Notes: generated from the letters alone by a model not told the origin. Positions 26,627 to 38,493 are shown, numbered from the stretch's first letter. The stretch: 64,000 nt of DNA from Ascidiaceihabitans donghaensis (GCF_900302465.1 NZ_OMOR01000001.1:806001-870000); one strand, 5' to 3'. Program-made: numbers and translations.

Positions 26627-27394
26627 TCAAAATCTGTCTTTGCGTGCGCGAATTTCTTTGAAGACCTCAGAAGGGCTTGCGCCTGCCATGCCGAGATGGG
26701 TTTGTATTTCGGGATCTGATGCACGCAAAAACGGGTTGGTGTCCAACTCAAGCTGTAAACTGGACGGGACCGTTGGGGTGCCGTTTTCCCGCATCGTATC
26801 AATGTCCCGAACCCGAGACACCAGCGCGGGGTTGGATGGATCAATCGTCAGCGCAAACTTGGCATTGGACTGTGTGTATTCATGCCCGGAATAGACAATG
26901 GTGTCCAATGGCAACGTCATCAATTTGCTTAGGCTATCCCACATTTGCTCGGGTGTGCCTTCAAACAGGCGCCCGCACCCCAATGCCATCAGGCTGTCGG
27001 CGGTGAAAACGGCATGTGCGGCGGGCAGATGCAGCGCGATGTGTCCTATTGTATGTCCTGACACATCAATGACGTGAACATCATGACCTGCGAAAGAAAA
27101 GGTTTCGCCTTCGGTCAATGCCAGATCCAAAGGGGGCAGACGGTGCGCATCATCGGCGGCACCGATAACCTGTGCCGGGTGGTCGGCAAGAAGATCCGCC
27201 AACCCGTCAACATGGTCCCAATGATGGTGGGTCAGCCAGACTTGGGTCAATGTCCAGCCTTTGGCAGAGAGTTCCGCCTTCAATGGGGTGGCGTCGGGAA
27301 CATCAACGATCGCGGTTTCGCCAGTACTGGCATCGTGCAGAATGAAGGCATAGTTGTCCGCCAGACAGGGGACAGTGATAATTTCGAGACCCAT
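26627..27394 (-). CDS. gloB: Hydroxyacylglutathione hydrolase (glyoxalase II)
   Basis: A 255-residue metallo-beta-lactamase-fold hydrolase that converts S-lactoylglutathione to D-lactate and glutathione. The metal site THHHWDHVDG is intact, with later ligands in SGHTIGHI, FTADSLMALGCGRLFEGT and YSGHEYTQSN. I placed the start at the second ATG (27394) because AAGGA is eight bases upstream of it but only two bases from the first ATG (27400). It is divergent from the methyltransferase gene. Confidence 0.95.
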   Translation of the reverse strand: MGLEIITVPCLADNYAFILHDASTGETAIVDVPDATPLKAELSAKGWTLTQVWLTHHHWDHVDGLADLLADHPAQVIGAADDAHRLPPLDLALTEGETFSFAGHDVHVIDVSGHTIGHIALHLPAAHAVFTADSLMALGCGRLFEGTPEQMWDSLSKLMTLPLDTIVYSGHEYTQSNAKFALTIDPSNPALVSRVRDIDTMRENGTPTVPSSLQLELDTNPFLRASDPEIQTHLGMAGASPSEVFKEIRARKDRF

Positions 27395-27455
27395 GGTCAT
27401 TTTCCTTCAGATTGCTAAGTTAGCCCAAGCTTGACCCAACTGAACCGGAGCCGCA

Positions 27456-28208
27456 ATGCACCTTGATGTGCAAGACCTGCGCAATTTCTACTATCGCAGT
27501 CCTTTGGGACGCGCGGCGCAGGCATCTTTGCGGGGCCGGATGTTGGAGCTTTGGCCAGAAGCCAAAGGGCAGACCGTTGTGGGGTACGGTTTCGCGGCAC
27601 CGTTGTTGCGCCCCTATCTAAAGGATGCGCGACGTGTGCTGGCCTTGATGCCGGGGCCGCAAGGTGTGATGCCATGGCCTGCAGGACTGCCCAATGTGTC
27701 CGTTTTGACTGAAGAAACGCTGTGGCCAATTGAGACGGGGCATGTTGACAAGCTTGTTGTTTTGCACGGGCTTGAGACGTCCGAGCTGGCGTTTGATTTG
27801 CTGGAAGAATGCTGGCGGGTGCTGGGGCCGGGGGGCAAGGCGTTGTTTATTGTGCCCAACCGCGCAGGGCTTTGGTCGCGCCGTGATCGCACCCCGTTCG
27901 GATTTGGGCGCCCTTATTCGGCAAGCCAGTTGGAGACCCAGTTGCGTAAACACCAATTCCTGCCGGAACGACATATGAGCGCATTGTATCAAATGCCTTC
28001 GGCACGCCGCATCTGGATGAAGTCCGGGCGCGTGTTCGAAAAATTTGGCCAAACCATGCCGGGCATCATGGCGGGGGGCGCCTTGATGGTTGAAGCGTCA
28101 AAGCTGGTCTATCCGCCAAAAGGCAAGGTGACACGCACCCGGCGGCGCATCAGCGTGCTAGAGGGTTTGGGGCAACCTGTTCCAAATCCCGACAGTCTAA
28201 TGCGGTGA
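27456..28208 (+). CDS. Class I SAM-dependent methyltransferase-like protein
   Basis: A 250-residue protein resembling the UbiE/type-11 methyltransferase fold: a shortened motif I region ([15 protein letters not shown]), [36 protein letters not shown] as the middle strand and following loop, and [16 protein letters not shown] further on. The glycine-rich SAM loop is less canonical than usual (GYGFAAP). It lies divergent from gloB; this pairing suggests a housekeeping role, but the substrate is unknown. Confidence 0.7.
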   Translation: MHLDVQDLRNFYYRSPLGRAAQASLRGRMLELWPEAKGQTVVGYGFAAPLLRPYLKDARRVLALMPGPQGVMPWPAGLPNVSVLTEETLWPIETGHVDKLVVLHGLETSELAFDLLEECWRVLGPGGKALFIVPNRAGLWSRRDRTPFGFGRPYSASQLETQLRKHQFLPERHMSALYQMPSARRIWMKSGRVFEKFGQTMPGIMAGGALMVEASKLVYPPKGKVTRTRRRISVLEGLGQPVPNPDSLMR

Positions 28209-28667
28209 AAATACCCCCCGCGTGTTCATAAATGAAGGCAGTTGTGGCGGTCGGGGACTGGATCGGACGTGCACCAATACATCCTGTACTCGACCAAGTA
28301 TCGAATGATGCACTTATATCGGGAAAACAGCGCGGCTTCCTTGGTTTTTGACGGCCGAGGGCACAGCGAAGCGGGACGAAAATTTGCGAAGGCTTTGCCC
28401 GGATGCGACGGATTCGAGGCCATTATTCCCCAAAAAATGAACGCTTGTACCATAAAAATGCAGGCGCACTTGGTCGCACCCTCGTCAAGTTGTTGTAATC
28501 GTTAATAAACCCTCAAAAAGGGCGTGTACACTGCCCTGTTGCGGGGTGAGGATACCTCTGCTACATCCGCCCTGATTTTGTCGTCACGTCACATTGTGCA
28601 CGACACCAACCCCCTACGTTGCGCATGAATAAGCGCCATGTGGGGCCAAGACATCGGAAGGGTGGAC
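28209..28667 (+). other. 459-base intergenic region before the ATP synthase operon
   Basis: No convincing gene is present; the short open frames here lack ribosome binding sites and family resemblance. The region should hold the atp promoter and an untranslated leader of around 100 bases. The sequence is rich in small inverted repeats (for example CCCTC-AAAAA-GGG around 28511), but I identify no named riboswitch or RNA. Confidence 0.5.
28539..28567 (+). promoter_or_regulatory. Candidate atp operon promoter
   Basis: TTGCGG (28539-28544) and TACATC (28562-28567) are 17 bases apart, a tolerable match to a housekeeping promoter about 100 bases upstream of the atpH start. The match is weak and other sites in this region cannot be ruled out. 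Confidence 0.25.
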
Positions 28668-29228
28668 GTGTCAGAACCAGTTTCCATTTCCACAGGTATC
28701 GCGTTGCGTTATGCAACTGCGGTGTTTGATCTGGCCAAAGAAGGCAAAAAGATCAAAGCCATCGAATCAGACCTCGCGGCGCTAAGCGGTGCAATGGCAG
28801 ACAGCGGCGACTTTAACGCCCTGATCCATTCTCCGATTTACACACGCGATGAACAGGGGGTGGCGATTACAGCCATCGCCAAAAAAATGAAACTTTCCCC
28901 AATCATGGCAAACACGCTGGCTTTGATGGCCACCAAGCGTCGTTTGTTTGTGGTGCCGCAACTGGTCGCATCGCTGCGGGCTTTGATTGCCGACGACAAG
29001 GGTGAAGTGACAGCAGACGTGGCCAGCGCCAAGGCACTGACCAAAGGCCAAGCGGATGCGCTTGCCAAGACGTTGAAAGCCCAAATGGGTAAAGACGTGA
29101 CGATTAACGCGACCGTGGATGAAAGCCTCATCGGCGGTCTTGTTGTTAAAGTGGGTTCGAAAATGATCGACACGTCGATCCGTTCGAAGCTGAACTCCCT
29201 CCAGAATGCAATGAAAGAGGTCGGATAA
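28668..29228 (+). CDS. atpH: ATP synthase F1 subunit delta
   Basis: A 186-residue delta subunit that links the F1 head to the F0 stator. It begins MSEPVSISTGIALRYATAVF and ends with the conserved C-terminal VKVGSKMIDTSIRSKLNSLQ segment. GTG 28668 was chosen because it gives the family N-terminus and has a GGAAGGG purine run upstream; the open frame extends ten codons further. First gene of the F1 operon atpHAGDC. Confidence 0.93.
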   Translation: MSEPVSISTGIALRYATAVFDLAKEGKKIKAIESDLAALSGAMADSGDFNALIHSPIYTRDEQGVAITAIAKKMKLSPIMANTLALMATKRRLFVVPQLVASLRALIADDKGEVTADVASAKALTKGQADALAKTLKAQMGKDVTINATVDESLIGGLVVKVGSKMIDTSIRSKLNSLQNAMKEVG

Positions 29229-30767
29229 ATGGGTATCCAAGCTGCAGAAATTTCTGCGATCCTGAAAGACCAGATCAAGAACTTTGGTCAAGAAGCAGAA
29301 GTGGCCGAAGTTGGCCGCGTTTTGTCCGTTGGTGACGGTATCGCCCGTGTTTACGGTTTGGACAATGTCCAGGCTGGCGAAATGGTCGAATTCCCCGGCG
29401 GCATCCAAGGCATGGCCTTGAACCTTGAAGCGGACAACGTTGGTGTTGTTATCTTCGGCTCCGACCGCGACATTAAAGAGGGTGACACTGTTAAGCGCAC
29501 CAACGCGATCGTTGACGTTCCGGTGGGCGACGAATTGCTGGGCCGCGTTGTTGACGGTTTGGGCAACCCAATTGACGGCAAGGGTCCGATCAAAACGACC
29601 AAGCGCCAAGTGGCGGACGTAAAAGCGCCGGGCATTATCCCGCGTAAATCCGTACACGAGCCGATGGCGACTGGCCTGAAGTCTGTGGACGCGATGATCC
29701 CGATTGGCCGTGGCCAGCGTGAATTGATCATTGGTGACCGTCAGACTGGTAAAACAGCCGTGGCTTTGGACGCGATCCTGAACCAGAAATCCTACAACGA
29801 GGCCGCAGGCGACGACGAGTACAAGAAATTGTATTGCGTTTATGTTGCGATCGGCCAAAAGCGTTCCACCGTGGCGCAGTTGGTTAAGAAGCTCGAAGAA
29901 ACAGGCGCGATTGAGTATTCCATCGTGGTTGCTGCGACCGCTTCTGATCCGGCACCAATGCAGTTCCTGGCACCCTATGCCGCGACATCCATGGCAGAGC
30001 ACTTCCGCGACAATGGCCGTCACGCTTTGATCATCTATGATGATTTGTCCAAGCAAGCCGTGTCTTACCGCCAGATGTCCTTGCTTCTGCGTCGCCCACC
30101 TGGACGTGAAGCCTATCCTGGTGACGTTTTCTATCTTCACTCTCGTTTGCTTGAGCGTTCTGCGAAATTGGGCGATGCGTCCGGTAACGGGTCTTTGACG
30201 GCTCTGCCGATCATTGAAACCCAAGGCGGTGACGTTTCTGCGTTTATTCCGACTAACGTGATTTCGATCACAGACGGTCAGATCTTCTTGGAAACAGAAT
30301 TGTTCTACCAAGGCATCCGCCCTGCTGTGAACACAGGTCTGTCCGTTTCCCGTGTTGGGTCTTCGGCGCAAACCAAAGCGATGTCTTCTGTTGCGGGTCC
30401 GGTGAAATTGTCCCTCGCGCAGTACCGCGAAATGGCGGCCTTCGCGCAGTTCGGGTCTGACTTGGACGCGTCTACGCAGCAGTTGCTGAACCGTGGTGCA
30501 CGTTTGACCGAGTTGATGAAGCAGCCACAATACGCGCCGCTGACCAACGCGGAAATCGTATGCGTGATCTATGCAGGCACAAATGGCTACCTCGACAAGA
30601 TCGACGTATCCGATGTGGGCCGCTTTGAGGCCGCAATGCTGAAGCACCTGCGCACAAACAACGCAGACCTGCTGGCAGACATCACAGACAACGATCGTAA
30701 GGTAAAAGACGACCTTGCGGACGCAATGAAAGCAGCGCTCGACGCATTCGCCGCTGATTTCGCTTAA
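29229..30767 (+). CDS. atpA: ATP synthase F1 subunit alpha
   Basis: A 512-residue regulatory nucleotide-binding subunit of the F1 head. The phosphate loop GDRQTGKTA is at about residues 169-177, and the signature [17 protein letters not shown] lies near residue 363. The start codon follows the atpH stop directly. Length and motifs are normal for the family. Confidence 0.98.
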   Translation: MGIQAAEISAILKDQIKNFGQEAEVAEVGRVLSVGDGIARVYGLDNVQAGEMVEFPGGIQGMALNLEADNVGVVIFGSDRDIKEGDTVKRTNAIVDVPVGDELLGRVVDGLGNPIDGKGPIKTTKRQVADVKAPGIIPRKSVHEPMATGLKSVDAMIPIGRGQRELIIGDRQTGKTAVALDAILNQKSYNEAAGDDEYKKLYCVYVAIGQKRSTVAQLVKKLEETGAIEYSIVVAATASDPAPMQFLAPYAATSMAEHFRDNGRHALIIYDDLSKQAVSYRQMSLLLRRPPGREAYPGDVFYLHSRLLERSAKLGDASGNGSLTALPIIETQGGDVSAFIPTNVISITDGQIFLETELFYQGIRPAVNTGLSVSRVGSSAQTKAMSSVAGPVKLSLAQYREMAAFAQFGSDLDASTQQLLNRGARLTELMKQPQYAPLTNAEIVCVIYAGTNGYLDKIDVSDVGRFEAAMLKHLRTNNADLLADITDNDRKVKDDLADAMKAALDAFAADFA

Positions 30768-30780
30768 GGAGCCAAGGTAA

Positions 30781-31656
30781 ATGGCAAACCTTAAGGACCT
30801 TAAAAACAGGATCACCAGCGTGAAAAACACGCGGAAGATCACAAAGGCCATGCAAATGGTTGCCGCGGCGAAGCTTCGCCGCGCGCAGGAAGCGGCTGAG
30901 CAATCACGCCCCTACACCACGCGTTTTAACGCGGTGATGGGCGGTTTGGCCGCTTCTGTTGGTGGATCAGACAGTGCACCGAAATTGTTGTCCGGTACGG
31001 GCAGCGACCAAGTGCAGTTGCTGGTTGTCATGACGTCTGAACGTGGGCTTTGCGGTGGGTTTAACACCAACATCGTGAAGCTGGCCAAGGCCCGTGCAAG
31101 CGAATTGCAAACCGCTGGCAAGACGGTCAAAATTCTGTCTGTGGGCAAAAAAGGCCGCGACCAGATGAAACGTGATTTCGGTGATACATTCATCGGCCAC
31201 GTTGACCTGACAGACGTAAAACGCGTTGGATATGTGGATGCCCAAGGCATCGCCAAAGACGTGTTGGGCCGCTTTGATGCGGGTGAGTTTGACGTCGCCA
31301 CGATCTTCTACGCGAAGTTCGTGAACGTGGTCAGCCAGATCCCAACAGCGCAGCAGGTTATTCCAGCTTCTTTTGAAGCCACGGAAGATGCTGGCGACGC
31401 AACGCTTTATGACTACGAGCCCAGTGAAGAGGCCATCTTGGCTGACTTGCTGCCCCGTGGTGTGGCGACTGCCATTTTCAGCGCATTGCTGGAAAACGGT
31501 GCGTCCGAACAAGGCGCGCGGATGTCTGCAATGGACAACGCGACACGCAACGCAGGCGAGATGATCGACAAACTGACCATCCAATACAACCGCTCGCGTC
31601 AGGCCGTGATCACCAACGAGCTGATTGAAATCATTTCGGGCGCGGAAGCGCTCTAG
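30781..31656 (+). CDS. atpG: ATP synthase F1 subunit gamma
   Basis: A 291-residue central-shaft subunit that transmits rotation from F0 to the catalytic head. The N-terminal helix ([20 protein letters not shown]) and the C-terminal [17 protein letters not shown] motif are conserved. Ribosome binding site AAGGAG lies 13 bases after the atpA stop region. Confidence 0.97.
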   Translation: MANLKDLKNRITSVKNTRKITKAMQMVAAAKLRRAQEAAEQSRPYTTRFNAVMGGLAASVGGSDSAPKLLSGTGSDQVQLLVVMTSERGLCGGFNTNIVKLAKARASELQTAGKTVKILSVGKKGRDQMKRDFGDTFIGHVDLTDVKRVGYVDAQGIAKDVLGRFDAGEFDVATIFYAKFVNVVSQIPTAQQVIPASFEATEDAGDATLYDYEPSEEAILADLLPRGVATAIFSALLENGASEQGARMSAMDNATRNAGEMIDKLTIQYNRSRQAVITNELIEIISGAEAL

Positions 31657-33099
<1,443 letters not shown>

Positions 33100-33125
33100 T
33101 TCAAAGCCTTAAGGAGGTCTGACAT

Positions 33126-33551
33126 ATGGCAGACACGATGCAATTTGAACTGGTATCACCCGAGCGGTTGTTGGCCTCTGTGCAAGCATCCGCTGTGCAA
33201 ATCCCAGGCGCCGATGGCGACATGACGGCAATGCCCGATCATGCGCCAACCATCACCACGCTGCGCCCTGGTGTGCTGCGTGTCGAAGGTCCAGAGGGCA
33301 CGACAGAATATGTTGTGACCGGCGGTTTTGCGGAAATCGGTGCAGGTGGCGTGTCGGTTTTGGCCGAACGCGCGGTGCCCAAAGCAGAGATGACGCAAGA
33401 AGAAATGGCAAACATGGTTGAAGAAGCAAAAACAGCTTATTCGACGGCCAAGGAATTCTTCGAAAACGAACCGGGCCCTGTAGACGACGCAGCCAAGCTG
33501 TTGTCCGATATGGTTGCTATGGGTGAAGACATCGGCTTGAACGCCCGCTAA
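33126..33551 (+). CDS. atpC: ATP synthase F1 subunit epsilon
   Basis: A 141-residue epsilon subunit with the N-terminal beta-sandwich ([28 protein letters not shown]) and the C-terminal helices ([20 protein letters not shown]). It caps the rotor and moderates ATP hydrolysis. It is the last gene of the operon and is followed by a terminator. Confidence 0.96.
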   Translation: MADTMQFELVSPERLLASVQASAVQIPGADGDMTAMPDHAPTITTLRPGVLRVEGPEGTTEYVVTGGFAEIGAGGVSVLAERAVPKAEMTQEEMANMVEEAKTAYSTAKEFFENEPGPVDDAAKLLSDMVAMGEDIGLNAR

Positions 33552-33577
33552 GGCTGGTTTTTACGTCACAGACTTTG

Positions 33578-33612
33578 AAAAAGGCCCCGGGTGACCGTGG
33601 CCTTTTTTGTTT
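33578..33612 (+). terminator. Rho-independent terminator of the atp operon
   Basis: A stem AAAAAGGCC / GGCCTTTTT with additional internal GC pairing encloses the loop and is followed by a run of T residues, 27 bases after the atpC stop. Confidence 0.88.
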
Positions 33613-33664
33613 TTGACAAGAGTGATCGTGTTATGCCCTTTCAAGTATTTAAAGCGAAGACACT

Positions 33665-34015
33665 ATGAAACGATTACGAAGCCATTTGATGGGCGTTGAG
33701 CAGGGCGATACCGTTCTGTTTTCCGATTTTGAAACTGACGGGGAAATGTGGACAGGTCGCGGTCAACGTGAACGCCGTCGCCGCATAAAATTTTCTGAAA
33801 ATTTCCGGTCCGTACCCACGGTCCAGACCTCGGTCAGCTTGTGGGACATGGCGGCGGATACCATTATTCGCGCTGATGTTGCGGCGGAAGCCGTCACTGA
33901 AGACGGCTTCGACCTGGTTTTTCGCACTTGGGGCGACACCCGTGTTGCCCGTGTACGCATTGGGTGGATGGCACTGGGCGAGCTGTCGGATGAAGACGAC
34001 TGGGACTTGTACTAA
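33665..34015 (+). CDS. H-type lectin domain protein
   Basis: A 116-residue protein consisting of a single H-type lectin domain: GDTVLFSDFETDGEMWTG at the front, VRFSENFRSVP-like core (IKFSENFRSVPTVQTSVSLWD), and FRTWGDTRVARVRIGWMALGE at the end. The domain is best known from snail agglutinins and discoidins, where it binds GalNAc-like sugars. No signal peptide is visible, so location is uncertain. It stands alone between the atp terminator and the convergent channel gene, with a short acidic tail (SDEDDWDLY). Role in this organism unknown. Confidence 0.82.
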   Translation: MKRLRSHLMGVEQGDTVLFSDFETDGEMWTGRGQRERRRRIKFSENFRSVPTVQTSVSLWDMAADTIIRADVAAEAVTEDGFDLVFRTWGDTRVARVRIGWMALGELSDEDDWDLY

Positions 34016-34021
34016 GCTTTT

Positions 34022-34834
34022 TCAGATTTCGTCTTCCAATTCATGTCGCACCTGACCAAAGGCGATCAGTGCGAAGATCGCGGTGCCGCCAAGTATGTTC
34101 CCTGCCAGAACGGGCAGGAAGAAACCAAACATAGCGTCTGGAAAAGACAGCAATCCCTGTACTTGCAAAAATGCCATTTCAACTGATCCAGCGACGATGT
34201 GAGTGAAGTCCCCGGCAGCGATCAACCACGTAAAGATCAAGATCACAAAGATCTCGAAACCCTCGGATTCGGGCAGCATCCAGACAATTGCGGCCACCAG
34301 AACCCCTGCGGGTATAGCACGCTGAAAGGCTTCGGCCGCAGTGAACCCTGTGGCGTGGCGTGACAGTTCTTCGATGGCGGGCAGCAATTCTGCTGGAATG
34401 GCAGAGGTATATGCAAACAATAGCGCCGCCACAAATGCGCCCACGACATTTGCACTTAAGACAATCATCCACAGCATCGCCGTGCGTCCGATCATGGCAC
34501 CTGTTGGTGTGTTCATAACGGGAAGGACTGTCGTAATCGTATTTTCCGTGAACAATTGCATGCGCCCCAAAATGACGACCAGAAACCCAAGGCTATACCC
34601 AATGTTTTCAAGCAGATAACTCCACTGTGCGTCCGGCAGGTATGTGCGAAAGATTGCCTCGCCCAGCACGGACAGGGATATCATCAAGCCCGCAGCAACA
34701 CCGGACCACATCAAAGAGGCCTTTGGCCGGCTCAACTCTTCTTCGCCTTCGTTGCGGATGACCTCAAAGATGCGTTTGGCAGAGAGCGTCTCGCTTTTGG
34801 CAATCACTTTAGGCGCGTGTTTTTCGTCAAGCAT
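34022..34834 (-). CDS. Formate/nitrite transporter family channel (YfdC-like)
   Basis: A 270-residue inner-membrane protein of the FocA/NirC fold with about six hydrophobic segments (for example LMWSGVAAGLMISLSVLG, MLWMIVLSANVVGAFVAALLFAY, FVILIFTWLIAAGDFTHIVAG). The N-terminal soluble segment and the RNEGEEELSRP element match the YfdC branch rather than true formate channels, so the substrate is uncertain. ATG 34834 has AAGGA upstream; the ATG at 34861 has none. It converges on the lectin gene with a six-base gap. Confidence 0.85.
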   Translation of the reverse strand: MLDEKHAPKVIAKSETLSAKRIFEVIRNEGEEELSRPKASLMWSGVAAGLMISLSVLGEAIFRTYLPDAQWSYLLENIGYSLGFLVVILGRMQLFTENTITTVLPVMNTPTGAMIGRTAMLWMIVLSANVVGAFVAALLFAYTSAIPAELLPAIEELSRHATGFTAAEAFQRAIPAGVLVAAIVWMLPESEGFEIFVILIFTWLIAAGDFTHIVAGSVEMAFLQVQGLLSFPDAMFGFFLPVLAGNILGGTAIFALIAFGQVRHELEDEI

Positions 34835-34908
34835 GAGGATGTCCTTCGTAAAGAAGGACAACGCAGCACGCAGTTAAATGGTTCCAAAATACAGCCGTCC
34901 CAAATGCA

Positions 34909-34936
34909 AAAGCCGCGGGTTGCCGCGGCTTTCGTC
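34909..34936 (-). terminator. Rho-independent terminator of prs
   Basis: A perfect ten-base-pair stem AAAGCCGCGG / CCGCGGCTTT with a GTTG loop lies 30 bases after the prs stop on the minus strand and is followed by a short T-rich tail. Confidence 0.8.
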
Positions 34937-34962
34937 AGTGTGTTCAAAGCTTTGGTTCGACG

Positions 34963-35982
34963 TTATTCAGCCGCGTAAAGCCCGTCATAGATCGGGCTCA
35001 AAGTTGTGTCGTCGAACAAGGAAGAAACAGATGTGCCGTTCCAGATGTTCAGGATCGCTTGTGCAAAAATCGGGGCTGTTGGCACAACACGAATGTTTGC
35101 GGCGTCTTTGATGGGTTGGGTTGGTTCAATGGTATCCGTCAGCACCAGTGACTTCATAACGGAATTTGTAACGCGTTCGACGGCAGGACCGGACATGACG
35201 CCGTGGCTGATGTAGCTGTGCACCTCTTTGGCGCCATTTTCCATCAAGACTTCGGCCGCTTTGCACAGGGTGCCAGCCGTATCGCAAATGTCGTCAACGA
35301 TCAGGCACACCTTGCCTTCGACATTGCCGATGACTGTCATTTCAGCAATTTCGCCGGGCTTTTCGCGGCGCTTGTCAACGATGGACAAAGGCGCGTTGAT
35401 ACGTTTGGCCAATTCGCGGGCGCGGGCCACGCCGCCCACGTCGGGGGAAATGACCATCAGTTCGTCCATGCGATCTTTGAACTGGGCTTTGATGTCCAAA
35501 GCAAAGACGGGGGACGCATACAGGTTGTCGACCGGAATATCGAAGAACCCCTGAATCTGGGCTGCGTGCAGGTCCATTGTCAGAACACGTTCAATGCCAG
35601 CACCGTGGATCATATTGGCCACCAGCTTGGCGGAAATAGGGGTGCGGGCTTTGGTGCGACGGTCTTGGCGGGCATATCCGAAGTAGGGAATGACAGCTGT
35701 GATCCGAGACGCGGAGGACCGGCGCAGTGCATCGCACATCACCAGCAGTTCCATCAGGTTGTCATTGGCGGGGTTTGATGTGGACTGGATGATGAACATG
35801 TCCTCGCCACGGACATTTTCAAAGACCTCAACAAAGATTTCGCCGTCGTTGAAACGTTCGACACGCGCATCCACAAGGCCCACGTTGACGCCTCTGTGCA
35901 AGGACATGCGCCGCGCGATTGCTGAGGCCAAAGGCTTGTTTGCGTTCCCGGTGATGAGTTTGGGTTCGACGATGGCTGGCAT
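34963..35982 (-). CDS. prs: Ribose-phosphate pyrophosphokinase
   Basis: A 339-residue enzyme that makes phosphoribosyl pyrophosphate from ribose 5-phosphate and ATP for nucleotide, histidine and tryptophan synthesis. It has the [12 protein letters not shown] and [13 protein letters not shown]-site motifs, the [11 protein letters not shown] metal site and the PRPP loop [11 protein letters not shown]. It is about 20 residues longer than E. coli Prs at the C-terminus. Start ATG 35982 gives the expected N-terminus. It is divergent from the DsbA-like gene. Confidence 0.96.
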   Translation of the reverse strand: MPAIVEPKLITGNANKPLASAIARRMSLHRGVNVGLVDARVERFNDGEIFVEVFENVRGEDMFIIQSTSNPANDNLMELLVMCDALRRSSASRITAVIPYFGYARQDRRTKARTPISAKLVANMIHGAGIERVLTMDLHAAQIQGFFDIPVDNLYASPVFALDIKAQFKDRMDELMVISPDVGGVARARELAKRINAPLSIVDKRREKPGEIAEMTVIGNVEGKVCLIVDDICDTAGTLCKAAEVLMENGAKEVHSYISHGVMSGPAVERVTNSVMKSLVLTDTIEPTQPIKDAANIRVVPTAPIFAQAILNIWNGTSVSSLFDDTTLSPIYDGLYAAE

Positions 35983-36100
35983 ATGTGGGTCCCCGTGAAG
36001 CAGCGTCATTAACAACATTTCGAATGTGACAGATTCGTGATGTTGGCATTCGCTTAACACGCCTATACCGTCCGGCAAAGCATACCTTAGGAGAAAGTTA

Positions 36101-36697
36101 ATGGCCCATATCGACTATTATTTCGCGACGCTGTCCCCCTATGCCTATCTGGCTGGGATGCGCATGGAAGCTGTTGCAAAAAAGCATGGCGCGACCGTGA
36201 CGTATAAGCCTTTGGACCTTATGACTTTGTTTGGACGCACAGGCGGAACACCGCCAAAAGATCGTCACATCAGCCGTATCGAATACCGTGCAATTGAACT
36301 GGAACGGCAGTCGCAAAAGTTGGGTATGGACTTTAATTTGAAGCCGGCACATTGGCCCACAAATATGGCGCCGTCATCTTATGCGATTATCGCAGCACAA
36401 AAAACAGGCGGTGATGTAGGGGCTTTGACACATGCGTTTTTACGGGCGTGCTGGGCGGAAGAAAAAGACATCGCCCAAGATGACGTTATTCGCGGGTGCC
36501 TGGAAGGTGCCGGTTTTGATCCAGCACTTGCAGACAGCGATTTGATGGGGTCTGCGGACACCTACGCGGCCAACTTGGAAGAGGCATATGCAAATGGCGT
36601 CTTCGGGGCACCGTTCTATGTGGTCGACGGGGCGGCCCGTTTCTGGGGCCAAGACAAGATCGACGATCTGGACGCGCATTTGGCATCCCTCGCGTGA
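36101..36697 (+). CDS. DsbA-fold 2-hydroxychromene-2-carboxylate isomerase-like protein
   Basis: A 198-residue thioredoxin-like (kappa-class GST) protein. The N-terminal [14 protein letters not shown] holds the serine that binds glutathione in HCCA isomerases, and the later [23 protein letters not shown] is the conserved end of the fold. The substrate in this organism is unlikely to be a naphthalene metabolite; the family is common in marine bacteria without that pathway. A clear AGGAGAAAG ribosome binding site lies upstream. It overlaps the next gene by four bases. Confidence 0.85.
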   Translation: MAHIDYYFATLSPYAYLAGMRMEAVAKKHGATVTYKPLDLMTLFGRTGGTPPKDRHISRIEYRAIELERQSQKLGMDFNLKPAHWPTNMAPSSYAIIAAQKTGGDVGALTHAFLRACWAEEKDIAQDDVIRGCLEGAGFDPALADSDLMGSADTYAANLEEAYANGVFGAPFYVVDGAARFWGQDKIDDLDAHLASLA

Positions 36698-37482
36698 CAC
36701 TGCACACCCACAGCCGCAGCTTTGGCCAAGGCCCGCGTAAGGCCTTGGGCATCCACTGCACTTTGGCGCATTCTGGTGCCCTGAAGGGGCTTGGCGTGGC
36801 ACTGGGGGACCAAGCGACATTGCTTGCCTATGATTTGCCCAGCCATGGGCAATCCGGCGACTGGGATCGCAAGGGCAACGTGCACGACGTGGCCACCGAT
36901 ATGGGGCGGGCTTTGTTGACCGAACCCATGGATCTGATCGGCCATTCGTTCGGCGCGACCGTGGCTATGCGCCTCGCCATCGAGATGCCGGAAATGGTGC
37001 GGTCCCTGACGATGTTTGAACCCGTGTACTTTGCCGCCGCAATGGAAGATGCGCCTGCGTTGTGGGAAACCTATGACGCACAAAATTCAGCATTTGCTGA
37101 TGCATATGCGTCGGGTGATATGATGGAAGCCGCCCGCACCTTCAACAGAGGATGGGGGGATGGCACCAAGTGGGATGCGATTCCGGACACGTTGCGTCAA
37201 TACATGGCGGACCGTATTCATTTCGTGCCTGCAAGTGCCCCGTTTCTGTTTCACGATTCAGCTAATTTGCTGGCGGGCAATCGTTTTGCGCAAGCGATGA
37301 TGCCCACCCTTTTGATGCGTGGTGACCAAAGTTCCGACACAACCATTGCCATCAATGCGTCGCTGGAAAAGCGTTTGCCTGATGTCCGGTCCGTTGTTGT
37401 GGAGCGGGCAGGACATATGGCCCCGATCACGCATGCAAAGCGCATCGCCGCTGAAATATCAAAGTTCTGGGCGTCGCTTTAA
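36694..37482 (+). CDS. Alpha/beta hydrolase
   Basis: A 262-residue alpha/beta-fold hydrolase starting at GTG within the stop of the isomerase-like gene (GTGA). The nucleophile elbow GHSFGATVA (Ser at about residue 90) and the C-terminal catalytic His in ERAGHMAPIT are present, with the lid and cap region between them (FNRGWGDGTKWDAIP). The overlap with a glutathione-linked isomerase-like gene suggests a shared catabolic or detoxifying step. Confidence 0.82.
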   Translation: MTLHTHSRSFGQGPRKALGIHCTLAHSGALKGLGVALGDQATLLAYDLPSHGQSGDWDRKGNVHDVATDMGRALLTEPMDLIGHSFGATVAMRLAIEMPEMVRSLTMFEPVYFAAAMEDAPALWETYDAQNSAFADAYASGDMMEAARTFNRGWGDGTKWDAIPDTLRQYMADRIHFVPASAPFLFHDSANLLAGNRFAQAMMPTLLMRGDQSSDTTIAINASLEKRLPDVRSVVVERAGHMAPITHAKRIAAEISKFWASL

Positions 37483-37522
37483 GTGCGTGCCCAGAACAGT
37501 GGCTGGTCTTAAGGTCAGAACC

Positions 37523-38368
37523 CTAGTCGTCAGTCCAAAAGAACCCGTCGCCCGTCGCACCGATGTGCCCGATGGATGGCAGCTTGAAGTGGCTGCCGAT
37601 GATGCGGGCATGTGTTTCTGATGCGGTTTCAAGAAGCTGTCGTCTTGAGGTTTCTGCCAAGTCGGCATCCATATCAAATGAGAAGTGCCATTCGGGATGC
37701 CAGCATTGCGCGGTGGTGTGCAGCGCATCGCCGGTGATGACGGCTTGTGTGGCTCCATGTTTGATCCCGATCGACACATGACCGGGGGTGTGACCCGGCG
37801 TTGGCATCAATGTGATGTAATCGCCCAAAGTGTGCCCGGCTTGCACCAGCTCTGCTTGTCCAGCTTCGATGACTGGCAACACGCTTTCGGTGAAGGTGTC
37901 GCTGGCGGTGGCACGAAACACGGCCTCGTCTGCTGAGGGCATTAGGTATTTTGCATTTGGAAAAGTCGGCACCCAGCGTCCGTCTTGCAATTGCGTGTTC
38001 CAGCCCACGTGATCTGTGTGCAGATGGGTGCAAAGCACGAAATCCACTTGTGCGGGTGTCACCCCGGCGGCCGTTAACGCAGCCATAAACCGCCCGTCCT
38101 GACGTTTGTTCCATGCGGGCAGAGCGGCTGTTTTGTCGTTGCCAACGCAGCCGTCAACCAGAACAACATGGTCAGGGGTTTTCAGCAAAAAACCTTGCAC
38201 TGGTAGGATCATTGCCCCCGTTTCGGCGTCTATTGCACCGGGGACAAGTTTTTCGATTCTGGCGCTGACGTCCGGCCCTGCGTTGGGGAAAAGTTTTAGA
38301 GGGTCCAGAAAAGGACCGTTGATCTCTAACAGGCGCCAGATTTCGATATCACCAATTTTACATAACAT
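37523..38368 (-). CDS. Metallo-beta-lactamase-fold hydrolase
   Basis: A 281-residue zinc hydrolase with the signature THLHTDHVGWN at about residues 112-122 and further ligands in TPGHTPGHVSIG and ITGDALHTTAQ. It resembles the quorum-quenching/lactonase-type group of the superfamily, but this group is too diverse to name a substrate. It is convergent with the alpha/beta hydrolase gene and followed upstream by a small repeat-like element. Confidence 0.82.
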   Translation of the reverse strand: MLCKIGDIEIWRLLEINGPFLDPLKLFPNAGPDVSARIEKLVPGAIDAETGAMILPVQGFLLKTPDHVVLVDGCVGNDKTAALPAWNKRQDGRFMAALTAAGVTPAQVDFVLCTHLHTDHVGWNTQLQDGRWVPTFPNAKYLMPSADEAVFRATASDTFTESVLPVIEAGQAELVQAGHTLGDYITLMPTPGHTPGHVSIGIKHGATQAVITGDALHTTAQCWHPEWHFSFDMDADLAETSRRQLLETASETHARIIGSHFKLPSIGHIGATGDGFFWTDD

Positions 38369-38428
38369 GGGCTGTTCCTATGCTTCGCGGGGCAGGGTGC
38401 CGTTTTGTGTTTGGTCTCGTGTTTGAAG

Positions 38429-38488
38429 TGGGGGCTCTGCCCGCTTTGGTGCTTTGCACCACACCTCCGGTTCTTTTTGGAAAAAGAC
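38429..38488 (+). repeat. Degenerate palindromic intergenic element
   Basis: The gap between the lactamase-fold gene and the threonine aldolase gene carries GGGGC-TCT-GCCC followed by a TTTGGTGC-TTT-GCACCA hairpin and then CTCCGGTTCTTTTTGGAAAAAGA. The overall layout (GC hairpin then CCGG...TTTTTGG...AAAAGA) is shared with the element at 44393-44440, so the two look like members of one small repeat family. Confidence 0.45.
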
Positions 38489-38493
38489 AGGCG

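Noticed and set aside
28226-28505. Small open frames (75 and 87 codons) in the atp upstream gap
   Set aside because: No ribosome binding site, unusual composition, and they overlap each other on opposite strands.
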